Notes under the pieces: generated by a model
Database searches by the model: none
What the model saw: only the letters and a program-made list of their open reading frames with translations
Told to the model about the DNA's origin: nothing
In this document: in pieces, positions 33,419 to 43,506 of the stretch
Numbering within the stretch: position 1 is the first letter of the stretch
Layout of the letters: the number at the start of each line of letters is the position of its first letter
Position numbers and translations under genes: made by a program
Origin: Pedobacter sp. KBS0701
Lineage (GTDB): Bacteria; Bacteroidota; Bacteroidia; Sphingobacteriales; Sphingobacteriaceae
DNA: 64,000 nt
Direction of reading: 5' to 3'
NCBI RefSeq assembly: GCF_005938645.2
Contig: NZ_CP042171.1
Span: 4,464,001-4,528,000, forward strand

Positions 33419-35824
33419 CTAATTTCTCAACGGCTTCCCTTTTGTAATAATACTTTGGATCCGCTCTAACGATTTCCGCTCTCCTGCGAGTGATAAAAAT
33501 GCTTCTCTCTCCAGATCCAATAAATATTGCTCCGTTACTTCTGTTGGTGCAGATAAATCGCCGCCACACATTACATAACCTAATTTCTCGGATATTTTTT
33601 TATCATGTTCAGAAATGAAATGCCCGGCATACATGCTATTTGCACCAGCATACACAATTCCAAGGCCTTGCTTTCCTAATACTTTAATATCGTTTCGTTG
33701 AACGGGTTTGGTATATCCTGCATCGGCAAGTTCTATCGCTTTAGCTTTTGCATCGGCCAATAAACGGTTCCGGTTCATCGAGATCGAGAATTTATCTTTT
33801 TGCAGATAACCCAGTTCGTAAGCTTCGTAACCTGAAGTAGAAACTTTAGCCATACCAATAGTTAAGAAACGATCTTTCAGGGCATTCTGCACAATTTGAT
33901 CATCTTTATATTCATCAGATGCACGCAAAGCAAACTCTTTTGTACCACCACCACCAGGGATAACGCCTACACCAAACTCTACCAAACCCATATAAGTTTC
34001 GGCAGATAGCTGCACGTGATCGGCATGTAAACTGAACTCGCAACCACCACCCAAAGTTAAATTATGAGGGGCTACCACGACCGGAATAGAAGAATAACGG
34101 ATGCGCATCGAGGTATTCTGGAACATTCTGATCGCCATGTTCAATTCGTCCCACTCCTGTTCTACTGCCATCATAAAAATCATCCCTACGTTTGCACCCG
34201 CAGAGAAATTTGCACCATCGTTACCGATTACCAAACCACGGTAATCTTTCTCGGCCATATCGATGGCTTTGTTAATTCCGGAGATTACATCACCTCCAAT
34301 GGTATTCATTTTAGTGTGGAATTCTACATTCAGAATGCCATCTCCCAAATCAATAATCGAAACACCCGAATTTTTCCAAAGCGTTTTATTTTCACGGAGA
34401 TTATCTAAAATGATAAACTCATCAGTTCCAGGTAAAGCTTTATAACTTTTAGAGGGGATATCGTAATATTTTTTGACACCGTTTTCTACTTTATAAAACG
34501 AAGTATTTCCGGCATTTAGCATTTCGTGTACCCAAACTGCGGCTTTATTGCCATATTGTTCCATTCCTTCGATGGCTTCTTTTACGCCAACGGCATCCCA
34601 AAGCTCAAACGGACCTAATTCCCAGCCAAAACCGGCTCGCATGGCATCGTCAATACGATACAATTCATCAGAAATTTCAGGGATCCGATCAGATACATAT
34701 TCAAATAAACCAAAGGAAGAATGGCGGAACAATTCGCCTGCCTTATCTTTTCCTTTGGCAAAAATTTTCATGCGCTCACGAAGGTTCTCCACCGGCTTGG
34801 TCATTTCTAAAGTCGCCGATTTTACTTTTTGCTGAGGCTTATATTCCAGGGTTTTTAAATCCAACGCCAGGATTTCGGTTTTACCCTCAGCAGATTTGGT
34901 TTTTTTATAGAAACCTTGTTTAGTTTTATCGCCAAGCCATTTGTTCTCTTCCATTTTTTGCACATAAGCAGGAAGTTTAAACAAATCGTGTGCTTTATCA
35001 TCTGGACAGTTATCATAAAGCCCTTTAGCCACTTTAATCATGGTATCTAAACCTACCACATCCGACGTACGGAAAGTAGCAGATTTTGGTCTGCCCAATG
35101 CCGGCCCTGTAAATTTATCAACCTCCTCTACCGTTAAATCTAATTTTTCGACCAAATGCAAAAGTGCCATGATGGAATAAACCCCCACACGGTTGGCAAT
35201 AAAGGCTGGCGTATCCTTACATAAAACAGTTGTTTTACCTAAAAACTTATCACCATAATGCATCAGGAAATCTACAATTTCCGGCTGCGTATGTGGCGTA
35301 GGAATAATTTCCAATAACTTTAAATAACGCGGTGGATTGAAAAAGTGTGTTCCACAGAAATGCGATTTAAAATCTTCACTTCTTTCCTCAGCCATCAAAT
35401 GAATAGGGATACCAGAAGTATTTGAAGTGATTAAAGTACCTGGTTTACGGAATTGCTCTACCTGTTCGAAAACTTTTTTCTTGATATCAAGATTTTCGAC
35501 AACGACTTCAATTACCCAATCGTAACCGGCAATTTTCGACATATCATCATCGAAATTCCCCGTTTTGATTTTATTTAACGCTTTTTTGGTATAAACTGGC
35601 GATGGATTTGTTTTTACAGCCGTTTGCAAAGCTGTATTTACAATCCGGTTTTTTACAGCTGGGCTATCCAGTGATAATCCTTTTGCCTGCTCTTCAGGAC
35701 TCAAATCTTTAGGGGCAATATCCAGTAGCAAAACCTCAACACCAATATTGGCGAAGTGGCATGCAATACGGGAACCCATAATACCTGAACCTAGAACAGC
35801 AACTTTATTAATGCTTCGTTTCAT
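33419..35824 (-). CDS. fadN: 3-hydroxyacyl-CoA dehydrogenase / enoyl-CoA hydratase fusion (FadN type)
   Basis: Bifunctional beta-oxidation enzyme, 801 aa. The order is the reverse of FadB: the NAD-binding HAD domain is N-terminal (VAVLGSGIMGSRIACHFANI, residues about 8-27, with SNTSGIPI and HFFNPPRYLKLLEI), and the crotonase/enoyl-CoA hydratase domain is C-terminal (FSAGANVGMIF and LGGGCEFSLHADHVQLSAE). This arrangement and length match Bacillus FadN. It lies 79 bp after marR. Confidence 0.93.
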   Translation of the reverse strand: MKRSINKVAVLGSGIMGSRIACHFANIGVEVLLLDIAPKDLSPEEQAKGLSLDSPAVKNRIVNTALQTAVKTNPSPVYTKKALNKIKTGNFDDDMSKIAGYDWVIEVVVENLDIKKKVFEQVEQFRKPGTLITSNTSGIPIHLMAEERSEDFKSHFCGTHFFNPPRYLKLLEIIPTPHTQPEIVDFLMHYGDKFLGKTTVLCKDTPAFIANRVGVYSIMALLHLVEKLDLTVEEVDKFTGPALGRPKSATFRTSDVVGLDTMIKVAKGLYDNCPDDKAHDLFKLPAYVQKMEENKWLGDKTKQGFYKKTKSAEGKTEILALDLKTLEYKPQQKVKSATLEMTKPVENLRERMKIFAKGKDKAGELFRHSSFGLFEYVSDRIPEISDELYRIDDAMRAGFGWELGPFELWDAVGVKEAIEGMEQYGNKAAVWVHEMLNAGNTSFYKVENGVKKYYDIPSKSYKALPGTDEFIILDNLRENKTLWKNSGVSIIDLGDGILNVEFHTKMNTIGGDVISGINKAIDMAEKDYRGLVIGNDGANFSAGANVGMIFMMAVEQEWDELNMAIRMFQNTSMRIRYSSIPVVVAPHNLTLGGGCEFSLHADHVQLSAETYMGLVEFGVGVIPGGGGTKEFALRASDEYKDDQIVQNALKDRFLTIGMAKVSTSGYEAYELGYLQKDKFSISMNRNRLLADAKAKAIELADAGYTKPVQRNDIKVLGKQGLGIVYAGANSMYAGHFISEHDKKISEKLGYVMCGGDLSAPTEVTEQYLLDLEREAFLSLAGERKSLERIQSIITKGKPLRN

Positions 35825-35903
35825 CAGTATATATTTTTCTTTTTATGGTCTGATGTAACCTGTTATGTAAAAATTTACACAGCAGGTTTCATGATTATAT
35901 TTA

Positions 35904-36338
35904 TTAATCAACAGTATATGCTACTGTAATATCATTTAGTTTGATAAGCAGGTTAATAAAAGTCTCTTTTTCTTTTTTCGAGAAATGCTCATCAAGATAT
36001 TCATTAAATTTTCGCACAACCCCTTTGGCTAATTGTTTTTTCTCTTTACCAAAATCGGTCAGAAAAACCTTTACCGAACGTTTATCACCTGCAGATGTTT
36101 CACGATAAATGAGGTTAGCCTCTTCCATGTTATTTAACATGCGGGACAAACTGGTTGCTTTAACCCCAAGCAAGCCGGCCAAATTCGATACCGCAGTTCC
36201 CTCAACATCATCTATATTAATAAGCATATAACCAATAGCCTGGGTAATCCCGAAACTGGATGCCATCTGATTGTATTTATTAAACATATTTTGCCAGGCA
36301 AACTTAACATGGTAATCTATGGTTTGTTGTTGTTTCAT
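35904..36338 (-). CDS. MarR-family transcriptional regulator of the fad operon
   Basis: 144 aa from the ATG at 36338 (MKQQQTIDYHVKFAWQNMF; a longer TTG start is less likely). Winged helix-turn-helix region: VSNLAGLLGVKATSLSRMLNNME, then a wing segment (YRETSAGDKRSVKVFLTD). It is the first gene of the fad operon and has a palindrome TTATGCTTGCATAA in its 5' region, suitable for autoregulation. By analogy with other MarR/FadR-like repressors an acyl-CoA or fatty acid may relieve repression (inference). Confidence 0.92.
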   Translation of the reverse strand: MKQQQTIDYHVKFAWQNMFNKYNQMASSFGITQAIGYMLINIDDVEGTAVSNLAGLLGVKATSLSRMLNNMEEANLIYRETSAGDKRSVKVFLTDFGKEKKQLAKGVVRKFNEYLDEHFSKKEKETFINLLIKLNDITVAYTVD

Positions 36339-36351
36339 TTTCACTAATTTA

Positions 36352-36365
36352 TTATGCTTGCATAA
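36352..36365. promoter_or_regulatory. Candidate MarR operator in front of marR-fadN-fadA-fadE
   Basis: Palindrome TTATGCTTGCATAA (6-bp arms), starting 14 bp upstream of the marR ATG. Its core ATGCTTGCAT recurs once more in the window, before the acyl-CoA ligase gene (45411-45420, as the complement). A MarR dimer is expected to bind such a palindrome. Confidence 0.6.
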
Positions 36366-36448
36366 CAAAGCTAATGAATGTATTTTGTTAATGCAATAGA
36401 AAAATTCAAAATATTTGTCAAATTTTTCTTATCATAGTCATACACAAA

Positions 36449-37426
36449 ATGAAAACACGTTATATGTTAAAAGTGAAACAAATACTCTTGTTTAGTCCAT
36501 TTATTTTATGGGCTACAATTTGCCAAAGCCAGGTATCTTATTTTGGAAAAGCCTTGTTAAACAGTCAAAAATTAGAGGTTTTTAAAAAAACAACTACCTT
36601 ATTTACTTTGCAATACGTTGATTATGCTGAACTGGAAAAATTTGATCAGGCCATTAAAAAAAACTGGACAATTACACCATATAAAATTATTAAGCCCGAA
36701 GAGCTGGCCCGTTATGATACGCTTGCAAATTATTCTGTTTTTTATTTCGATGCTTATGGCGAGAAGTCAGACAGTACATACAACGTGAATATAATTTATG
36801 CACTGAAGTTATTAACGCCATCTAAAAAACCCAAGGTAAAAGAAGAAAGTATATTAGCAACAGTTACACTTTTTGCTGATCCTAACACAAATCTGCTGGT
36901 CAGAACGCAAGATCAGCAATATGGCACCAGAAGAAGTATAAAAAATAATATTCTATCCTATTTCTATAACAAAGCTAGTTTCTTCAACTGGTCGCCAGGC
37001 TTTTTAACGGGTTATTTAAAACAGATTAATGATGGATTGCTCGCAAATGAAAACTGTAACATAGATTACCAGTTTTATAATAAGGTACGCTTACCTGAAC
37101 TGGCAAAGGAAACACTTTATATACCCGAATATATTAAGGAAGTATTTTCTTCAAGATTAACGCTTTTACCACCGTCAGGCATTATTGCTGAACCTTATAA
37201 TTACAAACTTAAATTTATACCGTATAAAGAACTTGATAGTTTAATTCTGAATAAAACTGCCAACGTTAAATATGTGGTTTACACACAACGATCCAGCGAT
37301 AAAATAATCAGTGTGTACGATAGTAAAGACGATAAAATTATTTATCAGCGCTTTTATCCGGAATCACCAAATTTTGAGATGAATGATTTAAGCGAGATTA
37401 AAAAGGTAATTGTTTCGCTTAAATAA
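36449..37426 (+). CDS. Secreted protein of unknown function
   Basis: 325 aa with a signal peptide (KVKQILLFSPFILWATICQS, cleavage near residue 26). I do not recognise a domain. The sequence is mixed alpha/beta, Lys- and Tyr-rich (FDQAIKKNWTITPYKIIK; ARYDTLANYSVFYFDAYGEK), with an internal phrase VKYVVYTQRSSDKIISVYDS near the end. It is divergent from marR, so it may share that promoter region (operator 84 bp upstream of its start). No repeats, membrane helices beyond the signal or nearby partner were found. Confidence 0.7.
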   Translation: MKTRYMLKVKQILLFSPFILWATICQSQVSYFGKALLNSQKLEVFKKTTTLFTLQYVDYAELEKFDQAIKKNWTITPYKIIKPEELARYDTLANYSVFYFDAYGEKSDSTYNVNIIYALKLLTPSKKPKVKEESILATVTLFADPNTNLLVRTQDQQYGTRRSIKNNILSYFYNKASFFNWSPGFLTGYLKQINDGLLANENCNIDYQFYNKVRLPELAKETLYIPEYIKEVFSSRLTLLPPSGIIAEPYNYKLKFIPYKELDSLILNKTANVKYVVYTQRSSDKIISVYDSKDDKIIYQRFYPESPNFEMNDLSEIKKVIVSLK

Positions 37427-37860
37427 GTGGAGTTCAAATAATATCTATTGTGCTGTCACGCTGAACACAGTGAAGAATCCCTAACAAAAGAGCCACTGGT
37501 TTTATAATTTCAAAAGACTGTTGCGCTAGAATTAGTTTAACAAAAGATCCTTCACTATATTACTTGTTGACAAACTTCAATAGAATGGTCGTCATCACGA
37601 CCGCATCAACTCGAAATGGAGAGATTTATCAAAACAGATTTAGTTTCGCCGAGCACTCCGTAGTTCTCGATTAAATTACTGATGTAAACTCGGTAAAGGC
37701 AGCATTCCGCCCGAAATGACGGTAGACGAGAGAATCTTTAGATTAATCACCGTTATTTATATTGATTTTTATAAAAAAATTACCCCTCAAGATTGACAAA
37801 TTCTCTTTATACTACTAACCAAAGCAGCTAGTTATTATAAACAAAACCTCTTAAATCAAA
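37427..37860. repeat. Gene-free spacer with GTCACGCTGAACACAGTGAAGAAT-type and GAGAGATTT-type repeats
   Basis: 434 bp without a supportable gene. It has fragments of the interspersed repeat at 37450-37487 and 37553-37570 (GATCCTTCACT), and a degenerate copy of a second unit (ACTCGAAATGGAGAGATTTA, and CCGCCCGAAATGACGGTAGA at 37708-37727). Confidence 0.55.
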
Positions 37861-37888
37861 AAAAGTCCCGATAAAAATCGGGACTTTT
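37861..37888. terminator. Terminator of the ompA-like gene
   Basis: Perfect stem AAAAGTCCCGAT (37861-37872) with ATCGGGACTTTT (37877-37888), loop AAAA, A and T tracts on both sides. On the minus strand it lies 20 bp past the stop at 37909; it can also end transcripts from the left. Confidence 0.85.
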
Positions 37889-37908
37889 TAATTGTTGTTA
37901 AAAACAGA

Positions 37909-39231
37909 CTAGTAAAGTGTAAACTCTACGCGACGGTTTTGTTGACGACCAGCTGCAGTTTTATTAGTAGCAATTGGTTGACCCATACCGTAACCTGTAG
38001 CCTCAATACGTGATGCATTAGCGCCTTGAGAAACTAAATAAGCTTTTACAGATTCTGCTCTATCTTTCGATAAACGCAAGTTTAATTCTTTTGAACCTGT
38101 ATTATCTGTATGACCAGCTAATTTTAAGCTAAAGTTTTTCTGAATCAATAATGCTGCAACTCTATTTAAGGATGCATAAGATTTAGAACGGATAGTTGCT
38201 TTACCTAAATCGAATTCCAGGTTTTTAATCGCTTCGTTAACTACCTTACGGTCTTCTTCAGTAACAATAACTTTTTCTACAACTTTTTCCGGCGTTTTTA
38301 ACGGACAACCAGCTCCATCTACAACAGTACCTGCTGGTGTATCAGGGCATTTATCCAATTTGTCTGCAACACCATCACCATCAGTATCTTTCAAAATATC
38401 ATTTAGTTCCGAACGTAATTTTGCATTATCAGCTTTTTGGGCATTCAACTCTGATTTTAAACCTTCTGCGGTTTGTTTCGCTTTTAAAGCTTCATCATAA
38501 GTTAAAGCAACCGGATTGTGGAAAGCCAATTGTTTTCCGCTACCTAAGGCAAACTCTAAACCGGCATAAGCATAGTTGTATTTATCATTTCCATTTTTGT
38601 AGTAACCATCTAAGTTATCGCCATCAACAAAGCTGATCGTCCAACCTAAATCGAAGTTAACTGCATCAGAAATTTTAAATTTTGCGCCTAAACCTACCGG
38701 GATGATTAATTCATTAATGTTTTTATCACCTGCATATAAAGATGTACCAGCTGCTGTGGTAATAGTAGGCTTATAACCTGCAATACCCGCACCTGCAGAA
38801 GCATAAAGTTGCAAAGCATTCTCTTTCTTAAACATATCTATATTGAACATGTTTACTACAGCACTTAAAGTTCCTGAATAAGACAACTGTGTGTCGAAAG
38901 CTTTTACAGGAGAGTTATTTACCGAACCACCTTCATAAGGCTCGGAATTATCGCCTTTTAATTTACCCCGAACTCCATCTAAACGAAGAGAGAAATAAGG
39001 TGTAAACTGTTTTTTGACGTAAAGGCCATAACCAAAGCTTGACTTGTTATTACTGAAATCATTTTTTCCACCCAATGGTGATAATGGCGTAAGTACACCG
39101 GCATTTACGCCGACAGACCAGGTCCTGAAGGTGGTTGATGAAGTTGCAGGACTTTCCTGAGCTGAAGCAGCCGACCCAATCAATAAACCAGCGAGTGCAA
39201 CCGGTAGTGTTTTGAATAATTGTAGTTTCAT
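37909..39231 (-). CDS. OmpA-family outer-membrane protein with a thrombospondin type 3 repeat
   Basis: 440 aa from the ATG at 39231 (MKLQLFKTLPVALAGLLIGS); the longer frame to 39336 was rejected because the proper signal peptide is at this ATG. Order: signal peptide (about 1-24), beta-barrel porin-like domain (about 30-250), coiled part, one calcium-binding TSP3 unit (DTDGDGVADKLDKCPD, residues 282-297), and the peptidoglycan-binding OmpA_C domain (about 335-440) with LAGHTDNTGSKELNLRLSKD. It links the outer membrane to peptidoglycan. Confidence 0.92.
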   Translation of the reverse strand: MKLQLFKTLPVALAGLLIGSAASAQESPATSSTTFRTWSVGVNAGVLTPLSPLGGKNDFSNNKSSFGYGLYVKKQFTPYFSLRLDGVRGKLKGDNSEPYEGGSVNNSPVKAFDTQLSYSGTLSAVVNMFNIDMFKKENALQLYASAGAGIAGYKPTITTAAGTSLYAGDKNINELIIPVGLGAKFKISDAVNFDLGWTISFVDGDNLDGYYKNGNDKYNYAYAGLEFALGSGKQLAFHNPVALTYDEALKAKQTAEGLKSELNAQKADNAKLRSELNDILKDTDGDGVADKLDKCPDTPAGTVVDGAGCPLKTPEKVVEKVIVTEEDRKVVNEAIKNLEFDLGKATIRSKSYASLNRVAALLIQKNFSLKLAGHTDNTGSKELNLRLSKDRAESVKAYLVSQGANASRIEATGYGMGQPIATNKTAAGRQQNRRVEFTLY

Positions 39232-39934
39232 AATTTTCTGTATAACGTTGAATAGCGTCTGATATCCTTTACAATAGCCATACCAAAAATACAGGCAGGT
39301 AAAAATACTTATCAACTTTTTAACACTAATTACCATGAAGCAACTTGTAGGAATAAAAAAATATTTAGTATATTAAGTACATCGCTATAAGCTACTCACT
39401 TAATGGATTTTATAAAAAACTTAAGTTTTAGACGTCAACATCTCTATTTTAGTTACCATTTTATAGATCAAAGGGTATACATCAGGTTTTAAAAGCATTC
39501 TGAAGTAGACAAATATTTACAAGTCTCACTTTTTGATCGATTATTACCTCATATTGTAAGCACATTTACCAATTTATTATACTAGCCAGTTTAAATATAA
39601 ATGCCTTTTTGCTGTCACACTGAGGGATAATTTATGGTATAAAAATCAATATGAATGAACAGATAGATAAGGAAGGTGAATTGTCTCGAAGTATCGTTTC
39701 AAACGGAGTAGAGAACCCGAAGGCTCTGCAAAGCAAAATCTTTTAAATTTGATTTCAATAAATAGTATAAAGATCTCTCCGCTTCGCGTTGCTCCGGTCG
39801 AGATGACGGCCATTCTGTTGGAGTCTGTCAATGGTAGGATAGTCGATTACTTTATTAATGTGTTGAAATAGTCTTCGAATACACTCAGACTGACATACGA
39901 AATAAATTTTATTTAATTTTAAACATGCTGTATA
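39232..39934. repeat. Gene-free spacer with several interspersed repeats
   Basis: About 700 bp holds no credible gene. 39609-39625 has GCTGTCACACTGAGGGA (a unit of the GTCATTCTGA family), 39780-39810 has GCTTCGCGTTGCTCCGGTCG, and GTCTTCGAATACACTCAGAC occurs at 39871-39890. A 61-codon frame inside (39646-39831) is repeat sequence only. The first 300 bp may contain the ompA-like promoter, but no strong box was seen. Confidence 0.5.
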
Positions 39935-41644
39935 TTAATTGATATCGCCCGCAAATTTCCATCGCGTACTAAAATTTTCTGGTAATCGCTGGTTGGTTAA
40001 TAAGGCCCTTACCATTTCTACCGGCATATTATTTTCATACAATATGCGATTATGAAACTCGATATTGGTCATTTTACCGCTTTGTACCAATTCGTTATGC
40101 AACGCCCTAAACTGTAATCCACCTAACATGTAGCCAATTTGATACAATGGCCCATACCCCCCGGTAAACGATCTGCGTACTTCTGCCTCTGCATTGGCAC
40201 GTTCAAAACCTACACGATCTACCAAAAAGTCGATGCACTGCTGAGGTGTCCATTTACCTAAATGATAGTTCATCGAAAAAATAATACGTGCACAGCGGTG
40301 CATGCGCCAAAAAAGCATTCCAATTTTATCCTCCGGAGATGTTGCAAAATTCTGGTCCCAAAGCAACATCTCCCAGTACAGCGACCAGCCTTCCGTCCAG
40401 AAAGGGGTGCCAAATACCTTGCGATAAGGCTTGTAGCGGCTTTGCATAAAATATTGAAGGTTGTGTCCCGGAATAAGTTCATGAAAAACTACAGCTCTGG
40501 AAAAATGCCTGTTGTTACCGCGCAGGGTCATCATTTTGGCATCTTCGCTCATATCTTCTGTCGGATAAGCAATTAATACAGATTCGCCACCCAGAAAAAA
40601 CGGTGCATATAATTGTTCCTGCGGACTTAACATGCGCATGCGCCAGCCTTCTTTGGCCAGGGGAGGAATGGCGATGAGGTTATTTTTCTCTACAAAATTT
40701 ATGGCTTCATTGGCTAGTTCATAAACCAATTCGGGCTGTTTACCCAATTCAGGGTAATCAGTTTTTACCTTTTCCAATGCTTTTTTCCAATCGTTACCAA
40801 AGCCCATTAGTTGCGAGGCTTTAAGCATTTCTGCATCGCACCAGGCAAATTCCCTCATGGCAATAGCCTCAATCTGCTCAGGTGTATAGGCAATCATCTC
40901 ATCGTTTAAGCTGCTTAATAAAGCTATTCTTCCTATCGGATTACCAATAATACCACTTCCATCGTCTTTGGCATTTGAGGTTTTAGCTATTTTACCCAGT
41001 ACAGCAGCATATTCATTTACTGCACCTACTACATCCGGATAAACTGCTTTTGTGGCTTTGGTAAATTGCGGATCGTAACCATTATAAAATTTATAAGCTT
41101 CAGTAAATACAGCCAGGTATTGATTCACAGTTTGCTGTGCCCATGAAGCCTGTACTGGCGTCACAATTAAATCTTTGTTTTTTACTGCCTTTGTGGTTTT
41201 CTGAATGGCCTCTTTCAGTTGTTCGAACTGTTGTTGGATAATTTTGCCATCTTGTTGCGTACCAATCCTCCGTTTTGCCTCAAAATCTAATACTGTTTTG
41301 GCAAATGGCAAAGCAAAAATATTGCTTTTAAATTCGGTGTATTGCTGTTGCAAATTTGCCGAGTCTGATCGGATATCGCGTTTAAGCAAAATATAATCTA
41401 CCCTTTCGTTTACAGTTAGCTTGTTAAAAGGCAATGCCCTTAACTGTTTTTGCCATTCAGCATAAAAGCCTTGCATCCGCTTAAAATATTCATCCGATCG
41501 CTTGAGCGTATATTTACGGTTAAGCATGGTCACATCTGATTGGTATTGATTAATCAGTGGACTTATCAGGCTGGCTTCATTAGTTTGAGCGTGTAATTGT
41601 ACCGCAACTGTTAGAAATAAAAACAGGGAAAATAGTTTGCGCAT
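39935..41644 (-). CDS. DUF885 zinc-peptidase-like protein, exported
   Basis: 569 aa from the ATG at 41644 (MRKLFSLFLFLTVAVQLHAQ signal peptide, cleavage near residue 20). The DUF885 family is related to M32/M3-like zinc peptidases; the active-site motif HELIPGHNLQYFMQSRY (HExxxGH) is intact, and the later TEGWSLYWEMLLW segment supplies a likely Glu ligand. Substrate unknown. The nearby GGT and M61 genes are also extracytoplasmic peptide enzymes, but no operon is evident. Confidence 0.88.
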   Translation of the reverse strand: MRKLFSLFLFLTVAVQLHAQTNEASLISPLINQYQSDVTMLNRKYTLKRSDEYFKRMQGFYAEWQKQLRALPFNKLTVNERVDYILLKRDIRSDSANLQQQYTEFKSNIFALPFAKTVLDFEAKRRIGTQQDGKIIQQQFEQLKEAIQKTTKAVKNKDLIVTPVQASWAQQTVNQYLAVFTEAYKFYNGYDPQFTKATKAVYPDVVGAVNEYAAVLGKIAKTSNAKDDGSGIIGNPIGRIALLSSLNDEMIAYTPEQIEAIAMREFAWCDAEMLKASQLMGFGNDWKKALEKVKTDYPELGKQPELVYELANEAINFVEKNNLIAIPPLAKEGWRMRMLSPQEQLYAPFFLGGESVLIAYPTEDMSEDAKMMTLRGNNRHFSRAVVFHELIPGHNLQYFMQSRYKPYRKVFGTPFWTEGWSLYWEMLLWDQNFATSPEDKIGMLFWRMHRCARIIFSMNYHLGKWTPQQCIDFLVDRVGFERANAEAEVRRSFTGGYGPLYQIGYMLGGLQFRALHNELVQSGKMTNIEFHNRILYENNMPVEMVRALLTNQRLPENFSTRWKFAGDIN

Positions 41645-41784
41645 AGCGATCCGTACATTTTGAATTAGTTGACGCAATATAACTAAACCGCTAAGCATTT
41701 GCTGCAGGGCGCCTATGTAACTTATTTAAAGCTATTTGATTAAAAGTAACTCAGGTCGATCATAATTTCTTGCCCTAAAAACAG

Positions 41785-43506
41785 TTACCAACCGATGGCT
41801 TTATCATCTCCCCTCGGGTCAGCACCACCCTGATAATTTCCCCATTTTGTCTTTAAAATAGCATCAACCCTACCAATCGGGCCTCTTTGTATGATTTTAT
41901 AGCCTTTTGCTTTTAATTTCTCTACTGATAAACTATCGATGGCATCTTTTTCTACATACACCTCATCCGGTAACCATTGATGATGAAACTTTTTAGCCGC
42001 TACAGCGGATTGCATAGGCATATCGAAATCGATTACATTAATAATGGTTTGAAATACAGAAGTGATAATAGTTGATCCGCCTGGTGTACCTACCACCATA
42101 AATAATTTTCCATCTTTCTCTACAATGCTTGGCGTCATAGAACTTAACATTCGTTTATTCGGTGCAATGGCATTGGCTTCTCCACCTACTAAGCCATACA
42201 TATTGGGTGCGCCAGGTTTAACAGAAAAATCGTCCATTTCGTTATTCAACAAAAAGCCAGCTCCTTTTACTGCAACCAGCGATCCATAAGAGCCATTTAA
42301 AGTAGTGGTAATGGAGACGGCATTTCCATCGCGGTCTACAATGGAGAAATGTGTGGTTTCTTCGTGTTCTGCACCTTTTATTTCGCCAGCCAAAACAGCA
42401 CTGCTTGGCGTTGCTGCTGTCCAGCTAAAGTTTGCCATTCGACTTTTATTATAGGAGGCATTTAATAATTGTTGTTGTGGCACGGCGTAAAAATCAGGAT
42501 CGCCTAAATATGTTGCGCGATCGGCATACACTCTCCTTTCGGCTTCTACAATCACCTGCACGGTTGAATCGGCATTGTGTCCCCATTTTTTTAAAGGATA
42601 AGGCTCTACAGACTGGAGCAATTGGATCAGTGCTATACCTCCACTAGAAGTAGGCGGCATAGTAATAATTTTGTAGCCCCTATAGTTACCGGTTATGGGT
42701 TTACGCCAGATAGCGTGGTAATTTTTTAAATCTTCTCTTGTTATAAGTCCTTTGCCGCGTTGCATTTCTGCCACAACCGAATCGGCTACAGCACCTTCAT
42801 AAAAACCTGCCCTGCCTTTTTCCTGGATCTGTTTTATGGTATTACCAAGTTCTTTTTGGATCAAAAGATCATTTTCCTGCCAGGTTTTTTCCAAATTTAC
42901 AAGGGCCGTTCCATTTGGATTAAAATCCATAAACTTTCTATGCAAAGCATTCAATTCACCAGCCTGCCTTTTAGTAATTTTAAAACCGTTTTGCGCTAAA
43001 TTTATTGCCGGCTGCAATACTTGTGCCCAGGAAAGCCTTCCGTATTTTTTGTGTGCCTCTACCATACCATCTACAGATCCTGGTACGCCCGCAGCTAAAT
43101 GGCCGTAAAGACTTTTATCAACAACCGGATTGCCAGCAGCATCCAGATACATATCTCTGCTGGCTGCCGCAGCGGCTTTTTCTCTAAAATCTAAAGCACT
43201 GATTTCGCCGTTTGCACCACGATATACCATAAAGCCACCCCCGCCAATATTCCCTGCGTTAGGATAAACTACTGCAAGCGCGAACTGAACTGCAACGGCT
43301 GCATCAACAGCATTCCCTCCTCTTTTTAAAATATCTATACCCACCTGCGACGCTTCCGGATGGGCAGAAACCACCATTCCATTTTTATATTCACCGCTGT
43401 TGTTTTTACCCAATTGTCCGGTTACACAGCCAGCGAATAACAACACAGTGCTTAGGTATATTAACGATATTTTTAGGTTATTGAGGGGCTTTATAGTTTT
43501 CCGCAT
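41785..43506 (-). CDS. ggt: Gamma-glutamyltransferase, predicted lipoprotein
   Basis: Cleaves or transfers gamma-glutamyl groups from glutathione and related peptides; 573 aa, N-terminal nucleophile hydrolase made as a proenzyme. The signal sequence ends FAGCVTG, so a lipoprotein is likely. Large subunit: MVVSAHPEASQVGIDIL, NAGNIGGGGFMVYRG. The self-cleavage site and nucleophile is Thr384 in EETTHFSIVDRDGNAVS. The C-terminal part has MTPSIVEKDGK and VGTPGGSTIITSV. It overlaps the 3' end of the acyl-CoA ligase gene by 29 bp. Confidence 0.94.
   Translation of the reverse strand: MRKTIKPLNNLKISLIYLSTVLLFAGCVTGQLGKNNSGEYKNGMVVSAHPEASQVGIDILKRGGNAVDAAVAVQFALAVVYPNAGNIGGGGFMVYRGANGEISALDFREKAAAAASRDMYLDAAGNPVVDKSLYGHLAAGVPGSVDGMVEAHKKYGRLSWAQVLQPAINLAQNGFKITKRQAGELNALHRKFMDFNPNGTALVNLEKTWQENDLLIQKELGNTIKQIQEKGRAGFYEGAVADSVVAEMQRGKGLITREDLKNYHAIWRKPITGNYRGYKIITMPPTSSGGIALIQLLQSVEPYPLKKWGHNADSTVQVIVEAERRVYADRATYLGDPDFYAVPQQQLLNASYNKSRMANFSWTAATPSSAVLAGEIKGAEHEETTHFSIVDRDGNAVSITTTLNGSYGSLVAVKGAGFLLNNEMDDFSVKPGAPNMYGLVGGEANAIAPNKRMLSSMTPSIVEKDGKLFMVVGTPGGSTIITSVFQTIINVIDFDMPMQSAVAAKKFHHQWLPDEVYVEKDAIDSLSVEKLKAKGYKIIQRGPIGRVDAILKTKWGNYQGGADPRGDDKAIGW

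Noticed and set aside
39646-39831. 61-codon frame between the OmpA-like and DUF885 genes
   Set aside because: Entirely made of interspersed repeat sequence (GGAGCAACGCGAAGCGGAGA type).
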